Shown: one piece after another, positions 1 through 8,661 of the stretch | Position numbering within the stretch: position 1 is the stretch's first letter | How the letters are laid out: each line of letters opens with the position of its first letter | Assembly (NCBI RefSeq): GCF_001570965.1 | Contig: NZ_BCSR01000019.1 | Coordinates: 1-48,821, forward strand | Source of the DNA: Janibacter corallicola NBRC 107790 | Lineage (GTDB): Bacteria > Actinomycetota > Actinomycetes > Actinomycetales > Dermatophilaceae | DNA: 48,821 bases | Direction: 5' to 3' | Position numbers and translations under genes: made by a program | Notes under the pieces: model-generated | Database searches by the model: none | What the model was told of the DNA's origin: nothing | Seen by the model: the letters and a program-made list of their open reading frames with translations, nothing else

Positions 1-41
1 CCGGCGGGGCCGACGAGCCGCCCGCCTCCGACGAGTCCTGA
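1..41 (+). CDS. 3' end of upstream gene, possibly rpoZ (RNA polymerase omega)
   Basis: Only the last dozen codons are inside the window. They read GGADEPPASDES and end at TGA 39-41, 14 bases before coaBC. The acidic Pro/Ala/Ser-rich tail and the position directly before coaBC-metK fit the C-terminus of rpoZ, which precedes coaBC (dfp) in M. tuberculosis and other actinobacteria. This is inference from synteny, because no domain is visible. Confidence 0.5.
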   Translation, partial: GGADEPPASDES

Positions 42-55
42 GCCGGTAGGCACCC

Positions 56-1282
56 GTGCGGGTCGTCCTCGGCGTGGGCGGCGGGATCGCCGCCTACAAG
101 TCGGCGTTGCTGCTGCGTCTGCTCAGTGAGGGCGGGCACGACGTCACCGTCGTCCCCACGGACGCGGCCCTGCAGTTCGTCGGCGCCCCCACGTGGGAGG
201 CACTCTCCGGCCGTGCCGTGCAGACCGACGTCTGGAGCAACATCACCGACGTCCCGCACGTGCGGATCGGCCAGGAGGCCGACCTGGTGATCGTCGCCCC
301 GGCGACCGCCGACCTGCTGGCCAAGGCCGCACACGGTCTGGCCGGGGACCTGCTGACCAACGTGCTCCTCACGGCGCGCTGCCCGGTGGTCGTGGCGCCG
401 GCCATGCACACCGAGATGTGGGAGCACCCGGCGACCCGAGCCAACGTGGCCACCCTGCGCGAGCGGGGGGTGCACGTCATCGAGCCCGCCTCCGGTCGCC
501 TCACCGGCGCCGACACCGGTCCGGGCCGGCTGCCCGACCCCGAGACCATCCACGAGGCCGCACTCGCCGCCGTCGACGGCGACGCGACCGAGGACCTCAC
601 CGGGACCCGGGTGCTCGTCTCCACGGGCGGCACCCGCGAGCCGCTGGACCCGGTGCGCTACCTGGGCAACCGCTCCTCGGGGAAGCAGGGTGTGGCCCTG
701 GCCGAGGCCGCTGCGGCCCGCGGGGCCACCGTCACCCTCGTCGCGGCCAACGTCTCCCTCCCGGTCGCTGCCGGCATCGAGGTGGTCCCGGTGCAGACCG
801 CGCTCGAGCTGCAGGAGCAGATGAGCGCCCGGGCGGCGGACCACGACGTCGTCGTCATGGTCGCGGCCGTCGCGGACTTCCGCCCGGCCGACTACGCCGA
901 GAGCAAGATCAAGAAGACGCACGACCCGGCCGACCCCGACGCGGCGCCGACCATCCGGCTCGTGCGCAATCCGGACATCCTCGCCGGCCTCGTCGCCGAG
1001 CGGACCGGGGGAGAGCGGCCGATGATCGTCGGCTTCGCCGCCGAGACCGGTGACGGCAGTGGCTCCGTGCTCGAGCACGCCCGGGCGAAGCTGGAGCGCA
1101 AGGGCTGCGACCTGCTCGTGGTCAACGAGGTCGGACGGGACCTGACCTTCGGCCGGGACGAGACGACCGTGATCGTCCTGCGCCGGGACGGCGGGGAGCC
1201 CGTGGAGCTCGGCCCCGCCAGCAAGCGGGTGGTCGCCGACGGCATCTGGGACGCGGTGCTGGACAGCCTCCCGACGCGCTGA
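56..1282 (+). CDS. coaBC: Bifunctional phosphopantothenoylcysteine decarboxylase/phosphopantothenate-cysteine ligase
   Basis: CoaBC performs two successive steps of coenzyme A synthesis: CTP-dependent joining of cysteine to 4'-phosphopantothenate (CoaB), then FMN-dependent decarboxylation to 4'-phosphopantetheine (CoaC). The 408-residue length is normal. The N-terminal CoaC flavodoxin-like domain shows GGIAAYK (9-15), His68 in DVPHVRIG and PAMHTEMW (115-122). Where E. coli CoaC has its active-site Cys158 (ACGD), this protein reads LTGAD near 149-153 with no Cys, as I recall for actinobacterial homologues. The C-terminal CoaB domain (from about 183) has GGTREPLDPVR, NRSSGKQG, AAVADFRP (270-277), KIKK (284-287) and NPDIL (305-309). 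The GTG start leaves a 14-base gap to the preceding gene, so the two are probably cotranscribed. Confidence 0.96.
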   Translation: MRVVLGVGGGIAAYKSALLLRLLSEGGHDVTVVPTDAALQFVGAPTWEALSGRAVQTDVWSNITDVPHVRIGQEADLVIVAPATADLLAKAAHGLAGDLLTNVLLTARCPVVVAPAMHTEMWEHPATRANVATLRERGVHVIEPASGRLTGADTGPGRLPDPETIHEAALAAVDGDATEDLTGTRVLVSTGGTREPLDPVRYLGNRSSGKQGVALAEAAAARGATVTLVAANVSLPVAAGIEVVPVQTALELQEQMSARAADHDVVVMVAAVADFRPADYAESKIKKTHDPADPDAAPTIRLVRNPDILAGLVAERTGGERPMIVGFAAETGDGSGSVLEHARAKLERKGCDLLVVNEVGRDLTFGRDETTVIVLRRDGGEPVELGPASKRVVADGIWDAVLDSLPTR

Positions 1283-1292
1283 CCCCGGGTCC

Positions 1293-1298
1293 TAGACT
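1293..1298 (+). promoter_or_regulatory. Candidate -10 box for metK
   Basis: TAGACT lies between coaBC and metK. It would start a transcript with a leader of about 45 nt containing a small hairpin (GCCGC 1303-1307 with GCGGC 1316-1320). No good -35 box is visible. I see no SAM riboswitch consensus in this short leader. Confidence 0.35.
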
Positions 1299-1350
1299 GA
1301 GGGCCGCCCGCCAGAGCGGCGTTGACCGCCAATGACGATGGGAGTACTGC

Positions 1351-2571
1351 GTGACCGGACGACTCTTCACCTCCGAGTCGGTGACCGAGGGTCATCCCGA
1401 CAAGATCTGCGACCAGATCTCGGACTCGATCCTCGACGCCCTGCTCGAGAGCGACCCGCGCAGTCGTGTGGCCGTCGAGACGATGGTCACGACCGGTCTG
1501 GTCCACATCGCGGGTGAGGTCACGACCGAGGCCTACGTCGAGATCCCGCACCTCGTGCGGGACGTCATCGCCGAGCGCGTCGGGTACGACTCCTCCGAGA
1601 AGGGCTTCGACGGGCGCTCCTGCGGGGTCGAGGTCTCCATCGGCCAGCAGAGCCCGGACATCGCCCAGGGCGTGGACACCGCCTACGAGAACCGCACCGG
1701 CGGGGTGGACCCCAAGGACAAGCAGGGCGCGGGCGACCAGGGCCTGATGTTCGGCTACGCCTGCGAGGACACGCCGGAGCTGATGCCGCTGCCGATCTCG
1801 CTGGCCCATCGCCTCGCGCAGCGCCTGACGCAGGTGCGCAAGTCCGGGGAGCTGGAGTACCTGCGCCCGGACGGCAAGACCCAGGTGACCATCGACTACG
1901 ACGGTGACGACGCCGTGCGCCTCGACACCGTGGTCCTCTCCACGCAGCACTCCGCCGAGATCGACCACGACCGGCAGCTGCCCGCGGACATCCGCAGCCA
2001 CGTCCTGGACCCGGTCATGGGGGAGCTGCTGGACTCCGGCGTCCGGTTGGACACGAGCGGGTACCGCACGCTGATCAACCCCACCGGCAAGTTCGTCATC
2101 GGCGGTCCCATGGGCGACGCCGGTCTGACCGGCCGCAAGATCATCGTCGACACCTACGGCGGGATGGCCCGCCACGGTGGTGGTGCCTTCTCCGGCAAGG
2201 ACCCCTCGAAGGTCGACCGCTCCGCCTCGTACGCCATGCGGTGGGTCGCCAAGAACGTCGTCGCCGCCGGCCTCGCCGGCCGCTGCGAGGTGCAGGTCGC
2301 CTACGCCATCGGCGCCGCCCAGCCCGTCGGCCTCTACATCGAGACCTTCGGGACCGAGAAGGTCGCGGTGGAGAAGATCCAGCGGGCCGTGGACACCGTC
2401 TTCGACCTCCGCCCGCTCGCGATCGTCGAGGACCTGGACCTGCTCCGGCCGATCTACGCGCCGACGGCCGCCTACGGCCACTTCGGCCGCACCGAGGCGC
2501 ACGGGTACGACAACCCCTTCCCGTGGGAGCGCACCGACCGCGTCGAGGAGCTGCAGGCCGCCGTCCGCTGA
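1351..2571 (+). CDS. metK: S-adenosylmethionine synthetase
   Basis: MetK makes S-adenosylmethionine from ATP and methionine, releasing phosphate and pyrophosphate. It is a cytosolic homotetramer needing Mg and K ions. At 406 residues it is near full family length. The N-terminus has the methionine/ATP-binding segment TEGHPDK (12-18). [12 protein letters not shown] lies near 127-138 and the glycine-rich phosphate loop [16 protein letters not shown] near 276-291. The GTG start at 1351 is preceded by GGGAG about 6 bases upstream, and the conserved [15 protein letters not shown] begins right after it. The 68-base gap after coaBC contains a candidate promoter. The neighbours are unrelated housekeeping genes in conserved actinobacterial order. 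Confidence 0.97.
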   Translation: MTGRLFTSESVTEGHPDKICDQISDSILDALLESDPRSRVAVETMVTTGLVHIAGEVTTEAYVEIPHLVRDVIAERVGYDSSEKGFDGRSCGVEVSIGQQSPDIAQGVDTAYENRTGGVDPKDKQGAGDQGLMFGYACEDTPELMPLPISLAHRLAQRLTQVRKSGELEYLRPDGKTQVTIDYDGDDAVRLDTVVLSTQHSAEIDHDRQLPADIRSHVLDPVMGELLDSGVRLDTSGYRTLINPTGKFVIGGPMGDAGLTGRKIIVDTYGGMARHGGGAFSGKDPSKVDRSASYAMRWVAKNVVAAGLAGRCEVQVAYAIGAAQPVGLYIETFGTEKVAVEKIQRAVDTVFDLRPLAIVEDLDLLRPIYAPTAAYGHFGRTEAHGYDNPFPWERTDRVEELQAAVR

Positions 2572-2603
2572 GCGCCGCCGGGTGGCCTGTCACCCCTCCC
2601 GGT

Positions 2604-2609
2604 TAGGTT
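2604..2609 (+). promoter_or_regulatory. -10 box of a probable leaderless priA promoter
   Basis: TAGGTT ends 6 nt before the priA GTG at 2616. Initiation about 6-7 nt downstream of the hexamer would place the first transcribed base on the start codon. No Shine-Dalgarno sequence is present. Confidence 0.55.
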
Positions 2610-2615
2610 GGCCCC

Positions 2616-4583
2616 GTGCCACCGTCCCAGCCCGTCGCCCGGGTCCTCGTCGACACGGGACTGGTCCACCTGGACCGTCCCTTCGAGTACCTCGTGCCCG
2701 AGGAGCTGGACGAGACGGCCCGCCCGGGCGTGCGGGTCAAGGTGCGCTTCGCCGGTCGTGACCGCCCCGGTTACCTCGTCGAGCGGGTCGAGGAGCCGGA
2801 GCACTCCGGCAAGCTGGCCGCGCTGCGCACGGTCGTCTCCGAGGAGCCGGTGCTCACCCCGGCCGTCCTCGAGCTCGCGAGGCGCATCGCGGGTGAGCAG
2901 GCCGGGACCGTCATGGACGTGCTGCGCCTGGCGATCCCCCCGCGGCACGCCCGGGCCGAGAAGGCGCTGCCCGCCGACCCACCGGAGGAGGGGCCACCCC
3001 CTTCGCCCGCTCGGGTGCCGTCGGTGTGGTCCGGCTACCGCGCCGGTGCCGCGTGGTGGTCCCGGGTGGCGAAGGGGGAGTCCCCGCGGGCGGCGTGGCT
3101 GGCGGCACCGTCACGGCCACCGGAGGAGGACTGGCCGAGGGCGCTGGCCGAGGCCGGTCGGGCCGCACTGGCCTCCGGCCGGGGGAGCGTGCTCGTCGTC
3201 CCGGACCAGCGGGACGTTGCCCGGGTCGACGCCGAGCTGACGCGGGTGCTGGGGGCGGGCCGGCACGTGAGCCTCACCGCCGGTCAGGGGCCGCAGGCCC
3301 GCTACACCGCGTGGTTGAAGGTCCTGCGCGGGCACGTCCGGGTCGTCCTCGGCACGCGCGCGGCCGCCTACGCGCCCGTCCACGACCTCGGCCTCGTCGC
3401 CTGGTGGGACGACGGCGATGACTCGCACACCGAGCCGCGAGCGCCCTACCCCCACGTGCGCGACGTGCTCACCGCCCGTGCCGACCTCGAGGGTGCCGCC
3501 CTGCTGGCCGGCGGCCTGACCGTCTCCACCGACGTCGCCGCGCTGGTCTCGGCGGGCGGCGCGCACCCGGTCGGCGGCGCGATCCCCAGACCGGAGGCGC
3601 CCCGGGTGCTCGTCGCCGGTGAGGGAGCAGAGCTCGAGCGTGACGGGCCGGGCGCCCGCGCGCACCTGCCCTCGTCGGCCCACCGGGCCGCCAGCCGGGC
3701 CCTCGCCGAGGGGCCGGTGCTCATCCAGGTGCCCCGCCGCGGGTACCTGCCCGCCATGTCCTGCGCGACCTGCCGGCGCCCGGCCCGGTGTCCCGAGTGC
3801 AGCGGCCCGCTGGCGCTGGCCGGCCCCTCCGGGCCGCCGCGCTGCCGGTGGTGCGGCCGGGCGCCCGAGGGCTTCCGGTGTCCCGAGTGCAACGGCACGC
3901 GGCTGCGCGCGGGCATCATCGGGGCCCGGCGGACGGCGGAGGAGATCGGCCGTTCCTTCCCCGGGTTCCCGGTGCTGACCTCCGGTGCGGGCGAGGTCCT
4001 CGAGGTGGTCGGGTCGGATCCGGCGATCGTCGTGGCCACGCCGGGCGCCGAGCCGGTCGCCGAGGGTGGCTATGCGGCGGCCCTGCTGCTCGACGCCTGG
4101 GCGAGCCTGGACCGGCCGGACCTGCGTGCGGGGGAGGAGGCGGTGCGTCGCTGGTTCGCGGCGGCGGCGCTGGCACGGTCCTGGCGCGACGGGGGAGTGG
4201 TCGTGTTGTGCGGCGCCCCGACCCACGCCACGATCCCGGCGGTCGAGGCACTCGTGCGCTGGGACCCGCAGTGGTTCGTCGGGCGGGAGGTGGCCGAGCG
4301 GGCCGAGCTGGGTCTGCCCCCGGTCACGTGGTGCGCCGAGGTCATCGCGCCCCGGCGACAGGTCGGGCAGCTCGAGGCGGCGGTCGGGTCCGTGGACGGC
4401 GTGCAGCTGCTCGGGCCCCTCCCGCTGGAGGGGGACGAAGGGCGCCGCCGGGTCATCCTGAAGGCACCGCACGAGGCCGGTGACCGGGTGGCCGAGGCCC
4501 TCGGGCAGCTGCGTGCCGGGGAGAGCGCGCGGAAGGCCGAGCAGCTCACGTCGGTGAAGGTCGGCCACCTCGGCCCCCTGTGA
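2616..4583 (+). CDS. priA: Primosomal protein PriA, helicase-motif-degenerate actinobacterial form
   Basis: PriA recognises stalled forks and D-loops and helps reload the replisome. The 655-residue protein has the N-terminal DNA-binding region (VLVDTGLVHLDRPFEYLV near 12-29). It also has a zinc-binding insertion at about 381-428 with eight cysteines in four CxxC pairs (CATC, CPEC, CRWC, CPEC), and a C-terminal PriA domain (GPLPLEGDEGRRR). The helicase core is degenerate. Where E. coli has a Walker A GxTGSGKT, this protein reads VWSGYRAGAAWW (about 136-147), and the DEEH Walker B position reads WWDDGDDSH (about 263-271). ATP-driven unwinding is therefore unlikely, as known for many actinobacterial PriA proteins. 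GTG is chosen because the conserved N-terminus starts there and a -10 box sits 6 nt upstream. Confidence 0.93.
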   Translation: MPPSQPVARVLVDTGLVHLDRPFEYLVPEELDETARPGVRVKVRFAGRDRPGYLVERVEEPEHSGKLAALRTVVSEEPVLTPAVLELARRIAGEQAGTVMDVLRLAIPPRHARAEKALPADPPEEGPPPSPARVPSVWSGYRAGAAWWSRVAKGESPRAAWLAAPSRPPEEDWPRALAEAGRAALASGRGSVLVVPDQRDVARVDAELTRVLGAGRHVSLTAGQGPQARYTAWLKVLRGHVRVVLGTRAAAYAPVHDLGLVAWWDDGDDSHTEPRAPYPHVRDVLTARADLEGAALLAGGLTVSTDVAALVSAGGAHPVGGAIPRPEAPRVLVAGEGAELERDGPGARAHLPSSAHRAASRALAEGPVLIQVPRRGYLPAMSCATCRRPARCPECSGPLALAGPSGPPRCRWCGRAPEGFRCPECNGTRLRAGIIGARRTAEEIGRSFPGFPVLTSGAGEVLEVVGSDPAIVVATPGAEPVAEGGYAAALLLDAWASLDRPDLRAGEEAVRRWFAAAALARSWRDGGVVVLCGAPTHATIPAVEALVRWDPQWFVGREVAERAELGLPPVTWCAEVIAPRRQVGQLEAAVGSVDGVQLLGPLPLEGDEGRRRVILKAPHEAGDRVAEALGQLRAGESARKAEQLTSVKVGHLGPL

Positions 4584-4599
4584 GGGCGCGAGGTGGCCG
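4562..4599. terminator. Strong hairpin between convergent genes, probable bidirectional terminator
   Basis: Arms CGGCCACCTCG (4562-4572) and CGAGGTGGCCG (4589-4599) are perfect 11-bp inverted complements. An inner GCCC/GGGC stem (4573-4576 with 4584-4587) continues the helix with a one-base bulge. The priA stop codon (4581-4583) lies in the loop side. There is no T-tract, which is common for GC-rich actinobacterial terminators. It serves priA on one strand and the gene at 4617-5243 on the other. Confidence 0.6.
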
Positions 4600-4616
4600 G
4601 GACCGGACGGATGCTC

Positions 4617-5243
4617 CTACTGGAACTCCGAGCCGGGGTGGTAGCGCTTGACCAGGTGGAGGGTGTTGCGGTCGGTGTGGTGCATCTCCTCGCCGGTGGC
4701 CTTGAGCTTGAGCACCAGGTCCGAGGTGTAGCTGAAGGTCCCGTCATCGTTGAAGGAGAAGACCGCGTCCAGGGACTTCGCCTCGGCCCGCTCGAGAAGG
4801 TGCTTGTTCTGGACCAAGCCGTAGCAGGGGTCCCCCGGGGTGCAGGTGAAGTCGATCCGGGTGTCGTACGGGTCCGCGGTGGCGCCGGCGAGGATGGCCA
4901 GTCCGCGCGGCACCGCGAAGGTGCGGATGACCTGACGGTTGGCCTTGTCGTACATGATGTAGCCGACCTCGTCGTGGAAGGGGACCATCGCCTCCTCCCC
5001 GTGCCGCCAGGCCGTCATCTGGTAGGTGACGCCCTCGAGCTGCTGGTCCCCGTTCTCGTGCAGCGGAATCGGCCTGAACCAGGCCTTCTCGAAGTAGCCC
5101 GTCTCGCTCGTCTCGTCATCCTTGTTGTGATACGAGAGGTCGACTCCGACGTCGCCCTCCCACTCACCGACCAGCGGGGTCAGCGGTCCCAGCTTCCGTG
5201 GACCTCGGATGTCCTTCACGACAATCTCCTTGTGTTTCGCCAT
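4617..5243 (-). CDS. Nitrobindin-like heme-binding beta-barrel (FABP/THAP4-like) protein
   Basis: This 208-residue protein (from [11 protein letters not shown]) resembles the nitrobindin/FABP-like calycin family, small beta-barrels that bind ferric heme and react with NO or peroxynitrite. The family's N-terminal signature appears as [13 protein letters not shown]. It is followed by [23 protein letters not shown] and a C-terminal TLHLVKRY segment, which line up with the GSWAGRG, YTQQT, HSETGYLR and HLAAVLHR segments of M. tuberculosis Rv2717c. It is longer than the usual ~160 residues, with insertions around [14 protein letters not shown] and [10 protein letters not shown]. The ATG at 5243 has only a weak GAGAG upstream and a possible TAATGT -10 box about 50 bases away. 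It sits opposite and between priA and fmt, where I know of no functional link. Heme binding is inferred from family resemblance only. Confidence 0.65.
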   Translation of the reverse strand: MAKHKEIVVKDIRGPRKLGPLTPLVGEWEGDVGVDLSYHNKDDETSETGYFEKAWFRPIPLHENGDQQLEGVTYQMTAWRHGEEAMVPFHDEVGYIMYDKANRQVIRTFAVPRGLAILAGATADPYDTRIDFTCTPGDPCYGLVQNKHLLERAEAKSLDAVFSFNDDGTFSYTSDLVLKLKATGEEMHHTDRNTLHLVKRYHPGSEFQ

Positions 5244-5315
5244 TGAAACTCTCGGCTCGTGGCCGATGCTTCGGACATTACACCGGCCCCCGGGACGGCG
5301 GGAGCGGGCGCAGCC

Positions 5316-5321
5316 TAGACT
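5316..5321 (+). promoter_or_regulatory. -10 box of a probable leaderless fmt promoter
   Basis: TAGACT ends 7 nt before the fmt GTG at 5329. There is no ribosome binding site between them. The box lies in the 85-base divergent region shared with the heme-barrel gene. Confidence 0.55.
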
Positions 5322-5328
5322 CTCGCGG

Positions 5329-6261
5329 GTGCGACTGCTCTTTGCCGGGACCCCCGAGGTCGCCGTCCCATCCCTTCGTGCCCTGCTGGAGTCCGAGCAC
5401 GAGGTGGTCGGCGTCGTCACCAGACCGGACGCGAAGGTGGGACGCGGCCGCCGCCTCACGCCCTCACCCGTGCGGGTGGCCGCCGAGGAGGCCGGGCTGC
5501 CGGTGCTCACCCCGGCGAGCGCGAAGGACCCCGACTTCGTCGCCGAGCTGTCCGACATCGCCCCGGACGCCTGTGCCGTGGTCGCCTACGGCGCGCTGCT
5601 GCCCCCGGAGGTCCTGGCGATCCCGGAGCACGGCTGGATCAACCTGCACTTCTCCCTGCTGCCCGCGTGGCGCGGGGCGGCCCCCGTGCAGTGGGCCCTC
5701 ATGGCCGGTGACGAGATCACGGGGGCGAGCACCTTCCGCATCGAGGCGGGCCTGGACACCGGTCCGGTCCTCGGGTCGATGACCGAGCGGATCCGTCCCG
5801 AGGACACCGCCGGCACGCTGCTGGAGCGGCTCGCGGAGGGCGGGGCCCCGCTGCTCGTGGCCACGATGGACGGGATCGCCTCCGGTGAGCTCGAGGCGCG
5901 GCCCCAGCCAGCCGACGGGGTCAGCCACGCACCGAAGCTGACCGTGGACGAGGCGCGGGTGCGCTTCGGCCTGCCGGCGGCGGCGGTCGACCGGCACATC
6001 CGCGGCGCCACCCCGTCACCCGGGGCGTGGAGCACCTTCCGCGGGGACCGGCTGAAGATCGGACCGGTCACCGTCACCGACGAGACGCTGGCGCCCGGGC
6101 GCATCGAGGCACGCAAGCGCGAGGTGCTCGTCGGGACCGGCGACACCGCGGTCCGGCTGGGCGAGGTCACCCCGCTGGGCAAGAAGCCGATGGCCGCCGC
6201 GGACTGGGCCCGCGGGGTGCGCATCGGCGAGGACGAACAGCTCGGTGAGGAGAGCCCATGA
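5329..6261 (+). CDS. fmt: Methionyl-tRNA formyltransferase
   Basis: Fmt formylates initiator Met-tRNA using 10-formyltetrahydrofolate. The 310-residue protein starts with the Rossmann strand [16 protein letters not shown]. It has VAYGALLP and the catalytic segment [17 protein letters not shown] (105-121, with the Asn/His active-site pair), then [16 protein letters not shown]. The C-terminal OB-like tRNA-binding domain follows ([17 protein letters not shown] onward). Reading could be extended upstream in frame, but the extra residues are unlike the family, so GTG 5329 is chosen; a -10 box lies 7 nt before it. The stop overlaps the rsmB start by 4 bases (ATGA), so the two are translationally coupled. 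Confidence 0.96.
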   Translation: MRLLFAGTPEVAVPSLRALLESEHEVVGVVTRPDAKVGRGRRLTPSPVRVAAEEAGLPVLTPASAKDPDFVAELSDIAPDACAVVAYGALLPPEVLAIPEHGWINLHFSLLPAWRGAAPVQWALMAGDEITGASTFRIEAGLDTGPVLGSMTERIRPEDTAGTLLERLAEGGAPLLVATMDGIASGELEARPQPADGVSHAPKLTVDEARVRFGLPAAAVDRHIRGATPSPGAWSTFRGDRLKIGPVTVTDETLAPGRIEARKREVLVGTGDTAVRLGEVTPLGKKPMAAADWARGVRIGEDEQLGEESP

Positions 6262-7757
6262 GCCAGGAGCGACGCAGCGGGCGCGGCGGGGCACGCGGTC
6301 CCCGACAGCGGTCCGCGACGGCACCCTCCCAGCGTTCCCGCGGTGGTGACCCGGCGCGCACCACCGCCCACCGGGTGCTGCGGGCCGTCGCCGAGGGGGC
6401 CTACGCCAACCTCGAGCTGCCCGGGCAGCTCCGAAGAGCCCGGCTGCGGGGGCGTGATGCCGCCTTCGCCACGGAGCTGACCTACGGGACGCTGCGGATG
6501 CAGGGCTTCTACGACGCGGTCATCGCCGCCGCCGCGGACCGCTCGGTGAGGCGCCTCGACGGGGCGGTACTCGACGTGCTGCGGCTCGGCGCGCACCAGA
6601 TGCTCGGCATGCGGGTCCCGGCCCACGCGGCCGCCGACCAGAGCGTGGCCCTCACTCGCGCCGTCGCCGGGCAGGGCGCGGCCGGTCTCGTCAATGCCGT
6701 GCTCCACCGGGTGGGGGAGCGCAGCCGCTCGGAGTGGGAGGAGACCGTCGTCCCCGCCGAACCAGTGGCGCGCCGGCTCGCCGTCCTGCGCTCGCACCCG
6801 GAGTGGGTGGTCAAGGCTCTGCGCCAGGCGCTCATCGGGCACGGTGCCGCGACGAAGGAGGACATCGACGAGGTCCTCGACCAGCTGCTCCTCGCCCACA
6901 ACGAGCCGGCTCCCGTCGCGCTCGTCGCCCGCCCCGGACTGGCCGACGTCGAGGAGCTGGTCGCGGCCGGAGCCACCGCCGGCCGGTGGTCGCCCGTCGC
7001 CGCGGAGCTGCCCGGCGGCGACCCCGGAGCCATCGACGCGGTCCGTGAGGGTCGCGCCGCCGTCCAGGACGAAGGGAGCCAGCTGCTGGCCCTGGCGCTC
7101 GCGGCGGTCCCGGGCGCGGCGCGGGACGACTCGCCCGAGCAGTGGCTGGACCTGTGTGCCGGACCCGGCGGCAAGGCCGGGCTGCTCGCCGCCCTCGCGC
7201 TGCAGCAGCGCGGCGACCTGGTCGCCAACGAGGTCAACGAGCAGCGCAGCGACCTGGTGCGCGGCACCCTTCGCCCCGCACTGGAGGCCGCGGTGGGCGC
7301 CGGGCGCACCCTCACCGTGCGGACCGGGGACGGACGCGAGATCGGTGCCGACGAGCCGGGGACCTACGACAGAGTCCTCGTCGATGCTCCGTGCACCGGG
7401 CTCGGCGCGCTACGGCGTCGGCCCGATGCCCGGTGGCGTCGCCAGCCCGAGGACCTCGTCGGCCTCGGCCCGCTGCAGCGTGAGCTCCTCGGCAGCGCCA
7501 TCGAGGCCACCCGCCCCGGCGGGGTCATCGGCTACGCCACGTGCAGCCCGCACCTGTCGGAGACGAACTTCGTCGTCTCGGACGTGACGCGGAAGCGTTC
7601 CGATGTCGAGGTGCTCGACGCCCGCGAGGTGCTCTCCGGGGTCACGGACGGCCGCCTGGCCGCGGACTCCCTCGGGACCGGCCCGCACGCGCAGCTCTGG
7701 CCGCACCGGCACGGCACCGACGGGATGTTCCTCGCCCTCCTGCGCAAGCTGCCCTGA
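6258..7757 (+). CDS. rsmB: 16S rRNA (cytosine-967-C5)-methyltransferase
   Basis: RsmB (Sun/Fmu) methylates C967 of 16S rRNA using SAM. Of 499 residues, the first ~35 are a basic, disordered tail ([15 protein letters not shown]). A NusB-like RNA-binding domain follows ([21 protein letters not shown] to about residue 180), then a Rossmann methyltransferase. The latter shows the SAM motif [10 protein letters not shown] near 298-307, the catalytic [15 protein letters not shown] near 376-390 with its Cys, and [10 protein letters not shown] near 426-435 with the second Cys. Linkage to fmt matches the M. tuberculosis order fmt-fmu-rpe. The ATG overlaps the fmt stop. Confidence 0.95.
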   Translation: MSQERRSGRGGARGPRQRSATAPSQRSRGGDPARTTAHRVLRAVAEGAYANLELPGQLRRARLRGRDAAFATELTYGTLRMQGFYDAVIAAAADRSVRRLDGAVLDVLRLGAHQMLGMRVPAHAAADQSVALTRAVAGQGAAGLVNAVLHRVGERSRSEWEETVVPAEPVARRLAVLRSHPEWVVKALRQALIGHGAATKEDIDEVLDQLLLAHNEPAPVALVARPGLADVEELVAAGATAGRWSPVAAELPGGDPGAIDAVREGRAAVQDEGSQLLALALAAVPGAARDDSPEQWLDLCAGPGGKAGLLAALALQQRGDLVANEVNEQRSDLVRGTLRPALEAAVGAGRTLTVRTGDGREIGADEPGTYDRVLVDAPCTGLGALRRRPDARWRRQPEDLVGLGPLQRELLGSAIEATRPGGVIGYATCSPHLSETNFVVSDVTRKRSDVEVLDAREVLSGVTDGRLAADSLGTGPHAQLWPHRHGTDGMFLALLRKLP

Positions 7758-7788
7758 CCCGTCCACCACCACCGAGCAAGGAACCCAC

Positions 7789-8445
7789 GTGCAGATCTCA
7801 CCGAGCATCCTCTCGGCCGACTTCGCCAACCTGGAGTCCGAGCTGGACGCCATCAGCAACGCCGACTGGGCGCACGTCGACGTGATGGACGCCCACTTCG
7901 TGCCGAACCTCACCCTCGGGCTGCCGATCGTCGAGTCGCTGCTGAAGGTCAGCCCGATCCCGATCGACTGCCACCTGATGATCGAGGACCCCGACCGCTG
8001 GGCTCCGCCCTACGCGGAGGCCGGGGCGGGGAGCGTGACCTTCCACGTCGAGGCGGCGAAGGACCCGGTCACCCTGGCCCGCGACATCCGTGCCCAGGGG
8101 GCCCGGACGAGCATGGCCATCAAGCCGGGGACCCCCTTCGCGCCCTACGAGGAGCTGCTCCCCGAGGTGGACATGGTGCTCGTCATGACGGTGGAGCCGG
8201 GCTTCGGCGGGCAGTCCTTCATGGCCGACCAGATGCCCAAGGTCGAGCAGGTCCGCGAGGCCGTGAGGAAGCACGGCGGCGACATCTGGGTCCAGGTCGA
8301 CGGGGGAGTCTCCGCAGAGACCATCGAGCAGTGCGCCGAGGCCGGTGCCGACGTCTTCGTCGCGGGGTCCGCGGTTTACGGGGCCGAGTCGGCGGCCGTT
8401 GCCGTCGACGAGCTGCGAGGTCTGGCACTGCGCCACGGCCACTGA
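7789..8445 (+). CDS. rpe: Ribulose-phosphate 3-epimerase
   Basis: Rpe interconverts ribulose 5-phosphate and xylulose 5-phosphate in the pentose phosphate pathway. The 218-residue TIM barrel begins [11 protein letters not shown]. It contains the metal/acid-base residues Asp34 and His36 in [12 protein letters not shown], His62 in DCHLMIEDP and the Asp of VQVDGGV, plus the phosphate-binding [10 protein letters not shown] and VAGSAVYG. The GTG at 7789 is chosen because AAGGA lies 6-7 bases upstream and the conserved barrel strand begins immediately. An in-frame upstream extension overlapping rsmB has no family resemblance. Confidence 0.96.
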   Translation: MQISPSILSADFANLESELDAISNADWAHVDVMDAHFVPNLTLGLPIVESLLKVSPIPIDCHLMIEDPDRWAPPYAEAGAGSVTFHVEAAKDPVTLARDIRAQGARTSMAIKPGTPFAPYEELLPEVDMVLVMTVEPGFGGQSFMADQMPKVEQVREAVRKHGGDIWVQVDGGVSAETIEQCAEAGADVFVAGSAVYGAESAAVAVDELRGLALRHGH

Positions 8446-8464
8446 CCCACCGGTGCACGGCGTG

Positions 8465-8550
8465 TCGTGCGGCAGTTCGCTCCTCATCGCCAGCAGCACC
8501 CCCCGGATTCCGGGGCCTGCGACTCGCGCCCCAGCCGAACTGCCGTGCGA
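8465..8550. repeat. Imperfect 15-bp inverted repeat with nested palindrome, rpe-ribM spacer
   Basis: TCGTGCGGCAGTTCG (8465-8479) is complementary to CGAACTGCCGTGCGA (8536-8550) at 13 of 15 positions; the two others become G-U pairs in RNA. Inside is a second dyad, CCCCGGA-T-TCCGGGG (8501-8515). The function is unknown: it could be an RNA processing or 3'-end structure for rpe, or a small structured RNA. I see no gene in 8446-8625. Confidence 0.5.
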
Positions 8551-8568
8551 GCTGCCGGGAGGCGTCCT

Positions 8569-8603
8569 CCACCCGGTGCGAGGGCTCAGGCCCTGACGGG
8601 TGG
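8569..8603 (+). terminator. Nested hairpin upstream of the ribM promoter, probable rpe terminator
   Basis: CCACCCG (8569-8575) pairs with CGGGTGG (8597-8603). Within it AGGGC (8581-8585) pairs with GCCCT (8590-8594) around a TCAG loop. There is no T-tract. It lies 22 bases upstream of the -35 box of the next promoter, so it plausibly insulates rpe from the riboswitch unit. Confidence 0.45.
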
Positions 8604-8625
8604 TCCACCTCACGGCAGCACGAGA

Positions 8626-8654
8626 TTGCCGGAGGCAGGCCCCCTTCGCACAAT
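8626..8654 (+). promoter_or_regulatory. Promoter of the FMN riboswitch-ribM transcript
   Basis: A -35 box TTGCCG (8626-8631) and a -10 box CACAAT (8649-8654) are separated by 17 bases, the optimal spacing for a housekeeping sigma factor. The expected start near 8661 coincides with the first paired base of the riboswitch. A CCCTTCG 7-mer (8642-8648) fills the end of the spacer. Confidence 0.7.
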
Positions 8655-8661
8655 GGAGACG

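Noticed and set aside
1283-1350. Possible SAM riboswitch before metK
   Set aside because: The gap is only 68 bases and lacks the conserved SAM-I, SAM-II or SAM-IV core. Only one small hairpin is present.
950-2917. Long open frames on the minus strand opposite coaBC and metK
   Set aside because: They are antisense shadows caused by high GC. Their translations are Arg/Pro/Ala-rich or low-complexity and lack domains, while the plus strand encodes complete enzymes.
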